In this document: positions 56,345 through 63,980 of the stretch, in pieces
Position numbering within the stretch: position 1 is the first letter of the stretch
How the letters are laid out: the number at the start of each line of letters is the position of its first letter
Assembly (NCBI GenBank): GCA_963768715.1
Contig: CAVYJC010000007.1
Location: 1 to 64,000 of the forward strand
Direction: 5' to 3'
Length of the DNA: 64,000 nucleotides
Source: DATKEJ01 sp963768715
GTDB lineage: Bacteria > Bacteroidota > Rhodothermia > Rhodothermales > DATKEJ01
Program-made: the position numbers and the translations under genes
Notes under the pieces: model-generated
Database searches by the model: none
Told to the model about the DNA's origin: nothing
The model's input: only the letters and a program-made list of their open reading frames with translations

Positions 56345-56899
56345 AGGTCTGGTGGCGGGCGGCAGCAGATTCCAAAAACCTCCTTTCGCCGTTCCTTCAA
56401 TGACAAGGTGGAGATCCTGCGGTTCACCACCTTGAAGCCCTGCGGGAATATTCTCTATTTCGACGTCGAGCTTGAAGTCCCTGAAATCGTAGCTGATGTG
56501 GCCGGATATCTGCAACGCGTCTCCGGCCTCAGGATTCACGCTCATCTGAAACGACCTGCCCGCCCGGCGTCCGACTACAGTGATATCCGACTCCTCCCCG
56601 CCGGTTGACAGCGTCCCATCGCCTTTGATGCTGAGACCCATGACGGAAAGCGTCATGTCCAGATTGAGTACGTCATCCGGCCCGAAGGATCCCAGCCAAT
56701 GCCCCTCGAGATCATAGGCCACGTTGTTCACGTCGCTGAAACCCGTTACAGTCTTCCCGTGCTGACTGAGTGTCAGGTCAACCACATTGGAGGTTGGCGA
56801 GACTCCCGCTCGCCATTCCCCTGTGATCCGCGATACCTGCGCGTCCCGGCCCCCACACGAAGCCAGGAGAAGTGCAATCACGATAAAGGCGAGTCGCAT
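56342..56899 (-). CDS. Hypothetical lipoprotein
   Basis: 185 residues with a clear lipobox (LLLASCGG, Cys near residue 15). The mature part is beta-rich with an opening ITGEWRAGVSPTSNVVDLTLSQHG and GTVTGFSD-like strand pattern, as in small DUF-type lipocalin-like lipoproteins. No family assigned with confidence. The stop lies in a heptamer array. Confidence 0.72.
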   Translation of the reverse strand: MRLAFIVIALLLASCGGRDAQVSRITGEWRAGVSPTSNVVDLTLSQHGKTVTGFSDVNNVAYDLEGHWLGSFGPDDVLNLDMTLSVMGLSIKGDGTLSTGGEESDITVVGRRAGRSFQMSVNPEAGDALQISGHISYDFRDFKLDVEIENIPAGLQGGEPQDLHLVIEGTAKGGFWNLLPPATRP

Positions 56900-56993
56900 A
56901 TCAGTTCAGCATTAGCACCCTTGCTGCGCAATGGTTCGTGTTACGCAGGCTGATTCCACCGAGGCCGCTTTCGCGTGCCAAGGTAAGGCAATG

Positions 56994-57038
56994 TTGAGCG
57001 GGTTGAGCGGGTTGAGCGGGTTGAGCGGGCTGAGCGGG
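56994..57038. repeat. Nonamer array TTGAGCGGG, 5 units
   Basis: Four TTGAGCGGG and one CTGAGCGGG; the only 9-bp array of the window. Confidence 0.93.
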
Positions 57039-57082
57039 GGCTTCAGCTTGCGAAGGCGCGTGGGCCGAGCCGAGGCACGACC

Positions 57083-57114
57083 CGAAGACCTGAAGACCTG
57101 AAGACCTGAAGACT
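57083..57114. repeat. Octamer array TGAAGACC, 4 units
   Basis: CGAAGACC, TGAAGACC, TGAAGACC, TGAAGACT; the unit resembles the reverse complement of AGTCTTCT at 15860-15923 (shared GAAGAC core). Confidence 0.9.
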
Positions 57115-57266
57115 CGCCGGGCGGATTCCCTTACGACACCAACTGAGTCCTAATTTGCCAATACTGGTTCTGATTCGGTATTTTCCCCCGTCATTTCGAT
57201 TGGCCGCGCTTCATCGCAAGTCATGTCGGTCGTCTCTTCAACCACTAGCCAAAGGAGTTATCCACT

Positions 57267-58679
57267 GTGCGCACAGCTATAGCAACACTCATGTCGTTGA
57301 TGATTACCACGCTCGCGTTTGGACAGTGGGACCAAATCCAGCGGCTTCCGAATCAGAGTCAGGATTCGGACCACGGCGGATCGCCGCTGTATTCGGGCGG
57401 CGGAGACGTCGTGTTCGCCTCGAATGGCGACCTCCTGGTCTTTTACACCGAGAACGGAGCGTTTACCGACCCTGCAAACGGGTACGGGACCCCCGCAGAG
57501 GTAAAGATGGCACGGAGTACTGACGGCGGCGCCACCTGGGTCGAACCCGTGGTAATCCTGCAGGCCAACCCCAACGGCGTGCAGAACTTCGGCCCTGCGC
57601 TTGCCGCAGCGAATCCCACCTCCGGGCGCATCACCCTGGTCTTTTTCAACCAGGACGGGCACGGACCGCAATTTCAACTGGAGGATCAAACGTGGCATTC
57701 GGACGACAATGGCGAATCGTGGACCCGAGCCGGCGGGCTTTCGGATTTTGCTCAGGGGGAGGGCAGGCTCACATACAGTCCGAACGGTCTCCTGATCTAC
57801 AGCTATGGAACTTACGATCCGTCAGACGCAATCAAGCTTAGGACGAGTGGCGACGACGGCGCAACGTGGAGTACCGAGCGTGGGGTCGTGGACCTCGGTG
57901 AATACGGATCCTGCGACCACACGCTGGCAGCGTTCAGCGACACCGAATGGCTGGTGTACTGGTCGGAGTGCTACTTTGGAACGGGCGGGACGACCTCCCT
58001 GACCGAGCTTCGAACCAGTGATGGGGGAACGACTTGGTCGGATCCTGTGGAGTTCATGACCAGAGGATCTGGATATTATTCGGGAGAAAACCTGGTCTTC
58101 GCATCCGACAGCACCTTGTGGCTTACCTATACCGACGATCAGAAGATCTACTTTCGGACTAGTACAGACCAGGGTGTGACCTGGACAGATCCGGAGCAGT
58201 GGACCTTCGGCGACAAGGAAGGTCAGCCGGAATGCGCCGATGCGTCGGGGAGTCTCGGTAAGCTAAGCCAAACGGGTACCGCCCCACTCTGCGTATTACT
58301 GGCCCAAGGCAGGGCAGCAGACGAAAACCTGCCCGAACTCTTCCTCGGTCAACCAGGCGTGTCTCAGGATCCACTGCTGACGGTGGACACAGAGGATGTC
58401 AGAAACGGCATCCCCGGATCGTTTACGCTCTCGCAGAACTACCCGAATCCGTTCAATCCCACAACGACGATCCCGTTCGAGCTCGAGCATCCGCAGCACA
58501 TAGAAGTGGCGCTCTACGACGCACTCGGCCGGCAGATCAGCGTTCTGGCGAGTGGCATCCTCTCGGCCGGGCAACACGAGGTTACGGTTGACGCCTCGGA
58601 GCTTCCGAGCGGCTCGTACATCTACCGCGTGAAAACCGAAGCCGGTGTGGCGTCACGGTTGATGACGATTGTGAAGTAG
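57267..58679 (+). CDS. Secreted BNR/sialidase-like beta-propeller protein with T9SS sorting domain
   Basis: 470 residues with a signal peptide ending AFGQ. At least five Asp-box (BNR) motifs are seen: STDGGATW, SDDNGESW, SGDDGATW, SDGGTTW and STDQGVTW, which mark a six-bladed propeller. The C-terminus is a type IX sorting domain (LSQNYPNPFNPTTTIPFEL, DALGRQI, GSYIYRV). Catalytic sialidase residues (Arg triad, Tyr) cannot be placed with confidence, so call it sialidase-like. It starts with GTG at 57267 or nearby, after a good AAAGGAG. Confidence 0.88.
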   Translation: MRTAIATLMSLMITTLAFGQWDQIQRLPNQSQDSDHGGSPLYSGGGDVVFASNGDLLVFYTENGAFTDPANGYGTPAEVKMARSTDGGATWVEPVVILQANPNGVQNFGPALAAANPTSGRITLVFFNQDGHGPQFQLEDQTWHSDDNGESWTRAGGLSDFAQGEGRLTYSPNGLLIYSYGTYDPSDAIKLRTSGDDGATWSTERGVVDLGEYGSCDHTLAAFSDTEWLVYWSECYFGTGGTTSLTELRTSDGGTTWSDPVEFMTRGSGYYSGENLVFASDSTLWLTYTDDQKIYFRTSTDQGVTWTDPEQWTFGDKEGQPECADASGSLGKLSQTGTAPLCVLLAQGRAADENLPELFLGQPGVSQDPLLTVDTEDVRNGIPGSFTLSQNYPNPFNPTTTIPFELEHPQHIEVALYDALGRQISVLASGILSAGQHEVTVDASELPSGSYIYRVKTEAGVASRLMTIVK

Positions 58680-58680
58680 C

Positions 58681-58708
58681 GCTGATCGCTAAGCGCCAAG
58701 CGCTAAAC
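58681..58708. repeat. Heptamer array GCTGATC/GCTAAGC, 4 units
   Basis: GCTGATC, GCTAAGC, GCCAAGC, GCTAAAC, starting 2 bp after the BNR-gene stop. Confidence 0.78.
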
Positions 58709-58735
58709 ATTGAGTTCCGTAGGGGTACGCCGTAG

Positions 58736-58785
58736 GGGCACGCCAGAGCGAAGCGCGGCGTGCCCGAGGCACCGATTCCGGTGCC
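58736..58785. repeat. Two consecutive hairpins, REP-like
   Basis: GGGCACGCC (58736-58744) pairs perfectly with GGCGTGCCC (58757-58765) around a 12-nt loop; next GGCACC (58768-58773) pairs with GGTGCC (58780-58785) around GATTCC. They could end transcription of the BNR gene, although no U-run follows. The 526-bp gap 58680-59205 otherwise has no recognised gene. Confidence 0.55.
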
Positions 58786-58907
58786 ACAACGAGGCGTAGC
58801 GTGCCCGAGGGACTATCTAACGACCTGCGCGATGCCGGACGCGGCGCAAGCGCAGAGCCAATCTGGAGCAGCCCCGGCGGCGACGAGGGGGAGACCGGCG
58901 CCGATTT

Positions 58908-58949
58908 GATCGCGAATTGGTGATCGCTGATCATTGGTCGTTGATCGTT
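58908..58949. repeat. Heptamer array GATCGCT/AATTGGT, 6 units with drift
   Basis: GATCGCG, AATTGGT, GATCGCT, GATCATT, GGTCGTT, GATCGTT. Confidence 0.7.
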
Positions 58950-59205
58950 CCCCGTCAGCCGATGGGATGGCGAGCAACGGTTTCGGCAGGACCCTGATGA
59001 CTGATGGCCAAGGTCCAGGTCCGCTCGATCAAGCTCGCGTTTAGGCTCAAAGAAGCCGCGAGGGATAGGCACTGGGCAGATTGAGCCCAAGGACATTGGT
59101 GATCCGGTTCCCGGAAGGAACGCGCGTAGACAATACGGGGCCGGTTTGCGGAACCGGCCGATCGAGCTTCGCACCCAGCCGTTTTCATCTACCTCGGAGG
59201 GACCA

Positions 59206-59730
59206 ATGCCTGTTCGGAATCAGTATCTATCCGTTGTCCTCAAATTGACCTGGGCGCTGCTCCTTTCGACGTTCGTTACGTCGACGGCTGTCGCACAACC
59301 TGGCGTCGGTTCGGGACAACCCTTCGTCAACTACCGTTTCATGGTCGAGATCGCCGGGATGGGTCAAATGTCCGGCTTCTTTTCGGTGGACGGTCTGAAC
59401 TGGCATACGGAAGTGATCACATACACGGCAGGCGACGGACTGACGGAAACAAAACTGCCCGGACGTACGACATACTCCGCTATTACGCTGAAGCGCGGTT
59501 ACAGCGGGAGCGACGTTCTGTGGGATTGGTACAAAGACGTGATCAACGGCAACGTCCAGAAGAAATCCGGCTCAATCATCATACTGGACGCGGCAAATCA
59601 AGAGGTCAAGCGATACAACTTCTTCGAGGGGTGGCCGTCGCATTACAGCATCCGCGAGCTGGACTCCATGAAACCAGGGGTTCTGAGTGAAGAGATCGAG
59701 ATCGTCGTCAGCAAGATCGAGCCCGCGTGA
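59206..59730 (+). CDS. Phage tail tube-like (T4 gp19/Pvc1 family) protein with a signal peptide
   Basis: 174 residues from ATG 59206, preceded by GGAGG 5 nt upstream. An N-terminal hydrophobic signal (LTWALLLSTFVTSTAVAQ) precedes a full tail-tube domain: VNYRFMVEIAGMG, MSGFFSVDGLNWHTEVITY, TKLPGRTTYSAITLKRGYSGSD, LWDWYKDVINGNVQKKSGSI and the C-terminal EEIEIVVSKIEPA. Tube proteins of contractile injection systems stack as hexamers in the cytoplasm and normally lack a signal peptide. No sheath, baseplate or ATPase gene lies nearby, so this is an exported orphan relative of unknown role. Confidence 0.85.
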   Translation: MPVRNQYLSVVLKLTWALLLSTFVTSTAVAQPGVGSGQPFVNYRFMVEIAGMGQMSGFFSVDGLNWHTEVITYTAGDGLTETKLPGRTTYSAITLKRGYSGSDVLWDWYKDVINGNVQKKSGSIIILDAANQEVKRYNFFEGWPSHYSIRELDSMKPGVLSEEIEIVVSKIEPA

Positions 59731-60021
59731 GCGCCGCTCGCCAGTCGTCCGGGAGGGACTAACGTCGCTCTTCGTCCCCTCCGAGCTGTGCCGATGAACC
59801 CCCGACACACGGATTTCCAGTCCGTTGAGCGACAATCCACCGGGATGTCCATGTCTTGGGGAGCGGCGCAAATAGTTTCGTGATGTTTTTGATGCCAACA
59901 AGTGACGATCGCGTGAGGTTTTTGCCTTTATCGGCCTCTAGCTTTGTTCCGAAATTGACATCCTGACAATCATGTTGGTCGGGGTCATTCATGCTGGTGG
60001 TAAAAACATTGCCTCTGTCAT
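59731..60021. other. Intergenic region of 290 bp upstream of msrP
   Basis: A tRNA-like anticodon arm (see rejected list) lies near 59809-59825. TAGCTTTG at 59939-59946 fits the Bacteroidota -7 motif TAnnTTTG and could be the msrPQ promoter, although the -33 spacing to TTTG at 59921 is short. Confidence 0.35.
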
Positions 60022-60960
60022 ATGCTGATCAAACATCCTTCTGATATTCCTTCGTCCGAGATTACCGACCGGAAGCTCTACCTGAACAGGCGCGAGTTCA
60101 TGGGCAAGTTCTCGGGAGTTGCCCTCGGCGCAGTAGCAGCCACACCTCTGCTGGCTGCGTGCAAAGTCGGCGCCGAAGACGGCGTCCGGCCCATATCCGG
60201 CCCCGACGACGAGCTCACTCCTTTTGAGGATGTGACCGGTTACAACAATTTCTACGAGTTCGGAACGGACAAGGACGACCCGGCCCGCAACGGACACAGT
60301 CTCCGCACGAAGCCATGGACGGTCACGATCGACGGCCACGTCAACAAGCCGGCGCAATATGATCTGGACGACCTCCTGAAGCCCTTCACGATGGAGGAAC
60401 GCGTCTATCGGATGCGCTGCGTCGAAGCCTGGTCCATGGTAATCCCCTGGCTTGGCTTTCCACTACGCGACCTGATCAAGCGCGTGGAGCCCACATCCAA
60501 AGCGAAATACGTGGCCTTCGAGACGCTGCTTGATCCCGAGCAGATGCCCGGCCAGAGACGTCGTGTTCTGGACTGGCCGTACCGCGAGGGACTGCGCATG
60601 GACGAAGCCATGCACCCGCTCACGCTGATGGCAACGGGTCTTTATGGAAAGTCGCTTTTGCCCCAGAATGGCGCCCCGCTCCGGCTGGTCGTTCCATGGA
60701 AATACGGATTCAAGGGGATCAAGTCGATCGTGCGGATCTCCTTCCTCGAGGAACAGCCACCTACGAGCTGGAATGACATGGCGGCGCATGAATACGGCTT
60801 CTACGCAAACGTGAACCCGGAAGTGGATCATCCGCGCTGGAGCCAGGCCCGCGAGCGTCGAATCGGCGAGTTCCGGAAAAGACCCACGCTGATATTCAAC
60901 GGATACGGTGAACAGGTCGCCCAGCTCTACTCGGGAATGGACCTGCGCAGGAGTTTCTGA
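60022..60960 (+). CDS. msrP: Protein-methionine-sulfoxide reductase catalytic subunit MsrP (molybdoenzyme)
   Basis: 312 residues with a twin-arginine signal (NRREFMGKF, Arg23-Arg24) and the sulfite-oxidase-type molybdopterin fold. The molybdenum-ligand Cys is in YRMRCVEAWSMVIPW (about residue 133); other landmarks are GFPLRDLIKRVEP, LYGKSLLPQNGAPLRLVVPWKYGFK and EYGFYANVNPEVDHPRWSQ. The enzyme repairs oxidised methionines in periplasmic proteins using electrons from MsrQ. The stop shares its A with the msrQ start (TGATG). Confidence 0.94.
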   Translation: MLIKHPSDIPSSEITDRKLYLNRREFMGKFSGVALGAVAATPLLAACKVGAEDGVRPISGPDDELTPFEDVTGYNNFYEFGTDKDDPARNGHSLRTKPWTVTIDGHVNKPAQYDLDDLLKPFTMEERVYRMRCVEAWSMVIPWLGFPLRDLIKRVEPTSKAKYVAFETLLDPEQMPGQRRRVLDWPYREGLRMDEAMHPLTLMATGLYGKSLLPQNGAPLRLVVPWKYGFKGIKSIVRISFLEEQPPTSWNDMAAHEYGFYANVNPEVDHPRWSQARERRIGEFRKRPTLIFNGYGEQVAQLYSGMDLRRSF

Positions 60961-61643
60961 TGCAAGCAACCACGAAACTGGCAGCGCGACCACCGATCCG
61001 GCCATCCGGGTCGCTCTCGAAAGCACCGCCTTGGCGTTCATCGAAGCGGGGAATGTTATACATCAAGATCGCGGTCTGGTGTCTGGCATTGGCACCCCTT
61101 GGACTGCTGCTGTATGATGCGCTGACCGGAAACTTGGAAGCCGAGCCCATCAAGGACGTTACGCACCGGACGGGCTGGTGGACGCTGACCCTGCTCATGG
61201 TCACGCTGGCCATTACGCCGCTCAGGCACATCACAGGCTGGAAGCAGATCGTGAAGCTCCGACGGCCCATCGGGCTGTTCGCCTTCTTCTATGCCACGCT
61301 TCACGTTCTGATCTACTTCGGTCTGGATCAGCTCTTCGCGTTCGACTATATCCTGGAGGACATCGCCAAGCGCCCGTACATCACGTTAGGCTTCACAGCC
61401 TGGCTGATGCTTATTCCGTTGACGATCACCTCAACCAAGGGTTGGATCCGCCGATTGGGCAAACGCTGGCAGAAGCTTCATCGACTCGTTTACGTCGTGG
61501 CTGTGCTTGGCGTAGTACACTTCTATTGGCTGGTCAAGGCGGACGTCCGCGAGCCTTTGATATTCGCCGGTGTGCTCGCCATTCTGCTCGCCTTCCGGCT
61601 GCGATGGCTCAAGCGGTTTTTGCCGGGGAAGCTGGCGGGGTGA
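60960..61643 (+). CDS. msrQ: MsrQ heme-binding membrane subunit
   Basis: 227 residues, with six predicted helices of the ferric-reductase-like transmembrane fold. Landmarks: THRTGWWTLTLLMVTLAITPLR, RRPIGLFAFFYATLHVLIYF and KLHRLVYVVAVLGVVHFYW, with heme His in the last two. It passes quinol electrons to MsrP. The N-terminal 35 residues before MLYIKIAVW are poorly typical; the ATG overlapping the msrP stop or the Met at about 61054 could be the start. Confidence 0.93.
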   Translation: MQATTKLAARPPIRPSGSLSKAPPWRSSKRGMLYIKIAVWCLALAPLGLLLYDALTGNLEAEPIKDVTHRTGWWTLTLLMVTLAITPLRHITGWKQIVKLRRPIGLFAFFYATLHVLIYFGLDQLFAFDYILEDIAKRPYITLGFTAWLMLIPLTITSTKGWIRRLGKRWQKLHRLVYVVAVLGVVHFYWLVKADVREPLIFAGVLAILLAFRLRWLKRFLPGKLAG

Positions 61644-61682
61644 ACGGTGCTGCGGGTTCGACGAAGTAGCGATCATCATCGG

Positions 61683-61717
61683 ATGATTGCTAATTGCTGA
61701 ATGCTGATTGCTAATTC
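61683..61717. repeat. Heptamer array ATGATTG/CTAATTG, 5 units
   Basis: ATGATTG, CTAATTG, CTGAATG, CTGATTG, CTAATTC. Confidence 0.78.
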
Positions 61718-61763
61718 GTGTGGACCGAACGTGTAGCCTGATCCACGGACGGGAGCGGCCCCA

Positions 61764-61791
61764 GTGACTAATGTCCAGTGGCCAATGACTA
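61764..61791. repeat. Heptamer array GTGACTA/ATGTCCA, 4 units
   Basis: GTGACTA, ATGTCCA, GTGGCCA, ATGACTA; same order of units as 56317-56344, so these two arrays share an origin as a block. Confidence 0.8.
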
Positions 61792-61857
61792 ACTGAGGTC
61801 AGGGATGGACCGTCGTCGTTCCTCGCCTGGTGTCAGACACGCGACCCGAAATCATCC

Positions 61858-62292
61858 TCAGATGAACGGATCCGTCACTTCGATACCGTCGAATTTCCTG
61901 AAATCTCTATCGCGGGTCCAGATCTTCGATACGCCATGCTCACGCATCAAAGCGACCAGGTGGGCGTCGGGGAGGAGGTTACCCCGGACATAGGTCTCTC
62001 GCGTGACGGAAATGAGCCTAGCCCAGAAGTGATCTCCTTCTCCAGGTGTTCTTACGTGTGGACGCTCGATCAGGCGGCCGAGGTTGCCGATCGCTTCCTC
62101 GACCGAAAGTGGATGGTCGAACACCCGCGGGTGAGTGGCGATCCGTAAGTACCCCATGGCAACGGGCCAGAAGACGTAGACCAGATCCGGGCCGGAGGCT
62201 ATCTCCTGGATGAGGGTCCGGGCTTTCTCGTGGACGGGGCTGCTTTCATCCGAGGCGTAGAGCAGCAGATTGGCATCGATAGCAAAGCTCAT
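61858..62292 (-). CDS. vapC: VapC-like PIN-domain toxin
   Basis: 144 residues. PIN-domain acidic residues are in FAIDANLLLYASD, a Glu in the central helix region, LLPDAHLVALMREHG and WTRDRDFRKFDGI. VapC toxins are Mg-dependent RNases. The start overlaps the upstream antitoxin stop by 4 bp (ATGA), as usual for vapBC. Confidence 0.9.
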   Translation of the reverse strand: MSFAIDANLLLYASDESSPVHEKARTLIQEIASGPDLVYVFWPVAMGYLRIATHPRVFDHPLSVEEAIGNLGRLIERPHVRTPGEGDHFWARLISVTRETYVRGNLLPDAHLVALMREHGVSKIWTRDRDFRKFDGIEVTDPFI

Positions 62293-62516
62293 TCCTCATC
62301 CAGGATATCCCGGAGGCGTTCTTTGTCCTCGAGATCGATTCGGGCGCCCATCTTTTGCGTCGTCCAATTCAGTCGCCCGAGCTCCTTCTTGGGATCCGAG
62401 AGATTCCGGGCCAGAAGTTCGGAGACAAGCTCACCGAGAGATTTTCCCTCGAGACGACTTCGCTTCTTCAACTGAGCGAGGACGGTGGCATCGATATTGA
62501 GTGTCGTGCGAGGCAT
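62289..62516 (-). CDS. vapB: VapB-like antitoxin
   Basis: 75 residues from ATG 62516: RTTLNIDATVLAQLKKRSRLEGKSLGELVSELLA is the ribbon-helix-helix (landmarks TTLNID and SLGELVSELLA); the acidic tail ILDEE is typical of toxin-binding ends. A longer ORF start at 62567 is less likely because MPRTTLNID is the family N-terminus. It probably autoregulates the operon. Confidence 0.88.
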   Translation of the reverse strand: MPRTTLNIDATVLAQLKKRSRLEGKSLGELVSELLARNLSDPKKELGRLNWTTQKMGARIDLEDKERLRDILDEE

Positions 62517-62608
62517 GATGCGTGATGATACAATGGAACGCATCAGGTGTTTCACTGCTTTGTCCATTGACTGCTGCTATAGGAGCTTGTCAGGGACTGG
62601 GGACATGA

Positions 62609-62636
62609 GGAATGAGGAATGACGAACTAGGAATGG
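62609..62636. repeat. Heptamer array GGAATGA, 4 units with drift
   Basis: GGAATGA, GGAATGA, CGAACTA, GGAATGG; same family as the brnA array at 39739-39759, both beside toxin-antitoxin loci. Confidence 0.78.
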
Positions 62637-62669
62637 CAGCCGGTAGCACGCACGCAGTAGTTGCCTAGG

Positions 62670-63605
62670 TCATGGCTCGGGGAAAACAATAGCCCCATGA
62701 TCCGGACGGCTCATTTCCAACAATGGCGGGGCTCCACATGCAACAGAAGTATTGTCGAAGATGCGATTCTTCAGTACCTCGAACCGCAACGGCAACGATT
62801 CGGTTGGGTCAAATTGGACGGTAAATCCGTCTTTGGTGATTCGTCCAAAACATAACTCTGCAAAATTGCCTCCGATACGACTCGTAGAGCAGTCATAGCC
62901 ATCCGGCACAGAGAAGCAGTGGACAAATCGAAGACATTCCGGAACGCCCCCTATCATAACCGCATCAATCCTGCGATCATTGTTGAAGTCGTGATACAAC
63001 TCATACAAATTCTCAGTATCCCCGCATAGCCAAGAGCCAAACGGAAACAGAGCATCGAGTTGAGGTCCGATCAGGTTGAGAAGAGAGTCTGGAGTATAGA
63101 AACCCTTCGACCGGGCATATGCGGCCAGCGTCGCCCTGGATGACAACGTTCGATAGGACATAACGCCATCTTTCTCGCCTTCCAGGCTCATGCCGTCGTA
63201 TTTCGGGTCCTCACAGTCTATGTCGAGAAGGTCGCGTTCCAGTTCAACATGCAGTTCAACGGTGTCCCTGTTGAAGACTCCGTCACCGTAAATGGAATGA
63301 TATCCGAGCCGCCTTGCAGCAAGTTGGTATTTGCCGTAGGGCACCATTCCCGAGTACGATCCGTCGTCGGCTGACTTAAGAAGAGAGACTGTTTCGTATC
63401 CACCCTTGACCAGGTGATACACCTCGAATTGAAGGCCTTCAAGGCTATTTCCTGTCCCCTTCACTTCAGCAGTGCCGTACAGAAAGGTCGAATCACCCTT
63501 CGTGTGCGTGACCGGAGGCGATTGGGCTTTGACCGGCGCCGCCGCGCATAATGGGCCGAGCAGCAGGGCGGCTAACTTCAGGTATGTTCTGCGACTGGTC
63601 AACAT
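62670..63605 (-). CDS. Secreted hypothetical protein with an N-terminal carboxypeptidase-regulatory-like domain
   Basis: 311 residues from Met 63605 (a GTG 6 codons upstream is possible) with a signal containing RR-x-YLKLAALLLGPLCAAAP, which could be Tat-like. Residues about 35-110 look like a CarboxypepD_reg-like beta sandwich (GTAEVKGTGNSLEGLQFEVYH, GSYSGMVPYGKYQLAARRLGY). The rest is unknown and includes a helical segment SLLNLIGPQLDALFPFG and an EF-like DFNNDRRIDAVMIGG. It may be a surface-anchored protein. Confidence 0.7.
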   Translation of the reverse strand: MLTSRRTYLKLAALLLGPLCAAAPVKAQSPPVTHTKGDSTFLYGTAEVKGTGNSLEGLQFEVYHLVKGGYETVSLLKSADDGSYSGMVPYGKYQLAARRLGYHSIYGDGVFNRDTVELHVELERDLLDIDCEDPKYDGMSLEGEKDGVMSYRTLSSRATLAAYARSKGFYTPDSLLNLIGPQLDALFPFGSWLCGDTENLYELYHDFNNDRRIDAVMIGGVPECLRFVHCFSVPDGYDCSTSRIGGNFAELCFGRITKDGFTVQFDPTESLPLRFEVLKNRIFDNTSVACGAPPLLEMSRPDHGAIVFPEP

Positions 63606-63840
63606 CAGTGCCTCATCGGCCACGGCGCTGTTGAGTCGATCGGAGTGGGCCGAGCTAGGAAATCCCTACTTGGCATCTCAGGGAAAGATCCGATGGCAGC
63701 GTATGGCCCGGGGCTCCGACTTTTGAGGATTCGTGGTTGGGCTTCCTCGCACGGAGTCCACGGAGAGCACGGATGATCGAGCGGTGAGGTTCGGGCTACG
63801 ACGAGGCCGGCTCGCGTCTTCGGCGCGCAGTGGGACGGGA

Positions 63841-63868
63841 ATGATGAATGATGAGTAATGAACGACGA
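63841..63868. repeat. Heptamer array ATGATGA/GTAATGA, 4 units
   Basis: ATGATGA, ATGATGA, GTAATGA, ACGACGA. Confidence 0.75.
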
Positions 63869-63952
63869 ATGGCTGCCGCCGATAGGAATAGATGGCAGGG
63901 TCTGGACACCAGTGACCCCTCTTCGCTCTGCCGAGCTTCGAGGGGCAAGCCA

Positions 63953-63980
63953 GTGACTAGTGACTAGTGACTATTGACTC
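63953..63980. repeat. Heptamer array GTGACTA, 4 units
   Basis: GTGACTA three times, then TTGACTC; same unit family as 56317-56344 and 61764-61791. Confidence 0.85.

Larger units (their letters stand above)
56900..57266. other. Divergent intergenic region of 367 bp with two arrays
   Basis: Between the lipoprotein start and the BNR protein start. It holds a 9-bp array (56994-57038), a GC-rich stretch, an 8-bp array (57083-57114) and then about 150 bp that probably contains the promoter of the BNR gene. AAAGGAGT at 57251-57258 is a good Shine-Dalgarno site for the downstream GTG/ATG. Confidence 0.5.

Noticed and set aside
59752..59781. Hairpin with GGGAC/GTCCC after the tail-tube gene as an intrinsic terminator
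   Set aside because: The stem is short with a bulge and no U-run follows, so it is too weak to call.
59809..59825. tRNA-Ser(GGA)-like anticodon arm on the minus strand (5-bp stem ACGGA/TCCGT with loop CTGGAAA)
   Set aside because: No acceptor, D or T arm can be completed around it, so it is not a tRNA gene; it may be a chance hairpin or a remnant.
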